Assembly (NCBI RefSeq): GCF_007859315.1
Contig: NZ_VOHA01000003.1
Span: 62,001-126,000, forward strand
Source: Reyranella sp. CPCC 100927
GTDB taxonomy: Bacteria > Pseudomonadota > Alphaproteobacteria > Reyranellales > Reyranellaceae
Direction of reading: 5' to 3'
Length of the DNA: 64,000 nucleotides
Shown here: positions 62,710 through 64,000 of the stretch, in pieces
How positions within the stretch are numbered: position 1 is the stretch's first letter
Layout: each line of letters opens with the position of its first letter
The notes under the pieces: model-generated
What the model was told of the DNA's origin: nothing
The model's database searches: none
Seen by the model: only the letters and a program-made list of their open reading frames with translations
Program-made: the position numbers and the translations under genes

Positions 62710-64000
62710 ATGGATACTGCCGAAATCTCGCCGCCACCGACGTCCGCGGTCCGGCGCGCCCTGGAGGGCTTGTCGTTGGCGTCGGCAGGTCATGCAGCAA
62801 GCCTTGCCGCACAGGCCAAGCGGTACCTCGAGGCTCGGGACGGCTGGACTGCGTGGTTGCTGGCCGAGCGCCTGATGCGGTTGCGGTCTGGCCTCATTGC
62901 CGATGATTATGTCCTGCGTGCCCTGGCATGGATGGCGGTCGGGGACAACGAAAGCGCCCGACGCGACATTCGTGGCGCGACGCTCATTGATCCGGGTCAT
63001 GCCGTCGCCAATCGCTTGAGCCTGACGAGCACCGATCCCGGTGAGCGCAGCGAGGCTGCGCGCCGGCTGCTGCGGTCGGGGCAGGGCTCCACCATACGCC
63101 GCGAGGCCCTGCGGATTCTGCGGGCAGAAGGTGTTCAGGTCGCAGGTGGCTTCGAGAGCACTGTAACCGGTATTCGCGGCTGGATCGCCTGGCAGGGTGC
63201 GCCGACATTCGAATGCCATCTGGCTTTCAAGCAGGGCAGCGAACGTCACGGGGTCGAAGCCCGGTCCGACCATCCCATGGCCGGCGTGTTCGACCATGTG
63301 GCCGCTCTGGAATGGCCATGGCCACCGGCCGCCGACGCTGTGACCGTCACGTGCGATGCGCCCAGTAGCGTTCTGCAGCCGCGGCAATTGTGGAGAGCGG
63401 ATCAACCGCCAGCGTTGTGGCGAGCGACATGCGCCATCGTCGCTGCACCGCCGGTCGGTCTGCGCCGTGTCGCCGTCATCGTACCGGTCTATGATGACCT
63501 GCCGGCCACGACAGCGTGCTTTCAGGCACTGCTGGCTCACCCAGAAGACTCCATCGCCCGGCGGATTATTGTTGTGGACGACGCGACGCCGGATCGCGGC
63601 ATCGCGGCATTGCTGGACGACCTTGAACGCCAGGGCGATATCGTCCTGGCGAGGAACAAGGTCAATCTCGGCTTTGCCGCCAGCGTCAATCGCGCGCTGG
63701 CGATGCTCGAACCGGGCGAGGACGCCCTCCTGTTGAACGCGGACACGGTGCCGCCGCCGGCGCTCGGCACCCGTCTGGCCCATGTTGCTCATGCTCATGA
63801 GGACATCGCGACGGTGACACCGTTGTCGAACAATGGTGAATACACCAGCCTGCCGGTGCGCTTCCGGGAAAATCCGTTGCCGTCGCCGGAAACGCTGGCG
63901 GCGTTGGATCGCCTGGCCGCCGATCTCGGTGACGTCGACCCCGTTACCCTGCCCAATGGCATCGGGTTCTGCCTCTACGTGAAGCACGCCGTGCTCGAGG
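62710..64000 (+). CDS. Glycosyltransferase family 2 protein with TPR-like N-terminus (cut by window end)
   Basis: An uninterrupted frame from ATG 62710 (MDTAEISPPPTSAVRRALEG) runs to the end of the window, 430 codons. Residues about 20-110 are helical and TPR-like (AERLMRLRSGLIADDYVLRA). From about 254 a GT-A domain begins: RRVAVIVPVYDDLPATTACF, IIVVDDATPDRGIAALLDDL, ARNKVNLGFAASVNRAL, and LLLNADTVPP in place of the DxD. The product resembles O-antigen or rhamnosyl GT2 enzymes. It overlaps a long opposite-strand frame that I regard as spurious. The C-terminus is missing. Confidence 0.88.
   Translation, partial: MDTAEISPPPTSAVRRALEGLSLASAGHAASLAAQAKRYLEARDGWTAWLLAERLMRLRSGLIADDYVLRALAWMAVGDNESARRDIRGATLIDPGHAVANRLSLTSTDPGERSEAARRLLRSGQGSTIRREALRILRAEGVQVAGGFESTVTGIRGWIAWQGAPTFECHLAFKQGSERHGVEARSDHPMAGVFDHVAALEWPWPPAADAVTVTCDAPSSVLQPRQLWRADQPPALWRATCAIVAAPPVGLRRVAVIVPVYDDLPATTACFQALLAHPEDSIARRIIVVDDATPDRGIAALLDDLERQGDIVLARNKVNLGFAASVNRALAMLEPGEDALLLNADTVPPPALGTRLAHVAHAHEDIATVTPLSNNGEYTSLPVRFRENPLPSPETLAALDRLAADLGDVDPVTLPNGIGFCLYVKHAVLE

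Noticed and set aside
62011-63987. 658-codon minus-strand open frame
   Set aside because: It lies antisense to the methyltransferase and GT2 genes, has a composition rich in Arg, Gln and His typical of antisense translation in GC-rich DNA, and shows no domain.

Overview
The window reads as chromosomal DNA of a GC-rich (low-to-mid 60s % by eye) alphaproteobacterium, probably a soil or water organism of the Rhodospirillales/Hyphomicrobiales type. The support is indirect: a GTTC-N7-GTTC SOS box (the alphaproteobacterial LexA type) in front of dinB, frequent translational coupling by ATGA/TGATG overlaps, many GTG/TTG starts, and a dense set of ABC uptake systems, amidases and hydantoinase-type enzymes. 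I saw no rRNA, tRNA, CRISPR array, transposase or prophage gene.

Region A (1-16400) is a nitrogen-compound uptake and catabolism island. A tightly overlapping plus-strand operon encodes an RpiR regulator, an isochorismatase-type hydrolase, a glutamine synthetase-like ligase, an N-formylglutamate amidohydrolase-like enzyme and a class III aminotransferase. Converging on it is a peptide/nickel-type ABC transporter (fused double ATPase, two permeases, family 5 binding protein) followed by an amidase. A second amidase plus binding protein, clearly paralogous to the first pair, lies in mirror image on the other side of an AT-rich divergent promoter region with inverted-repeat operators.

Region B (15400-29200) is mixed: a DUF808 membrane protein, a RibD-type reductase, a mercuric-reductase-like flavoprotein, an amidase, a cupin, an ArsR/SRPBCC pair, a GFA protein, a truncated LysR remnant beside a foreign fragment, an orphan and divergent EF-Tu preceded by two terminator-like hairpins and small ORFs, PurT, a quinone oxidoreductase coupled to a double-winged-helix GntR regulator, and a binding-protein-like gene that lacks a signal peptide.

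Region C (29000-43700) holds a long perfect inverted repeat, hyuB/hyuA, a ribose-type sugar ABC operon, SOS-controlled dinB divergent from a 2'-5' RNA ligase-like gene and a GST, and a minus-strand operon of amidase, haloalkane dehalogenase and hotdog thioesterase that is divergent from a GcvA-like LysR gene.

Region D (43700-64000) is a surface-glycan and protein-export locus. It contains an RTX-like repeat protein with a C-terminal Hint domain, an FkbM methyltransferase, a five-gene minus operon of glycosyltransferases with a polysaccharide pyruvyl transferase and an unknown protein, a divergent operon with a second pyruvyl transferase, a TPR/glycosyltransferase-like protein and a secreted clan GH-A glycosidase, then a type I secretion ABC exporter and HlyD adaptor coupled to another unknown protein, a SAM methyltransferase and a glycosyltransferase 2 cut by the window end. 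Two unknown proteins of this locus appear to share a C-terminal domain. The likely picture is export of a calcium-binding repeat protein together with assembly and trimming of a pyruvylated, methylated glycan.
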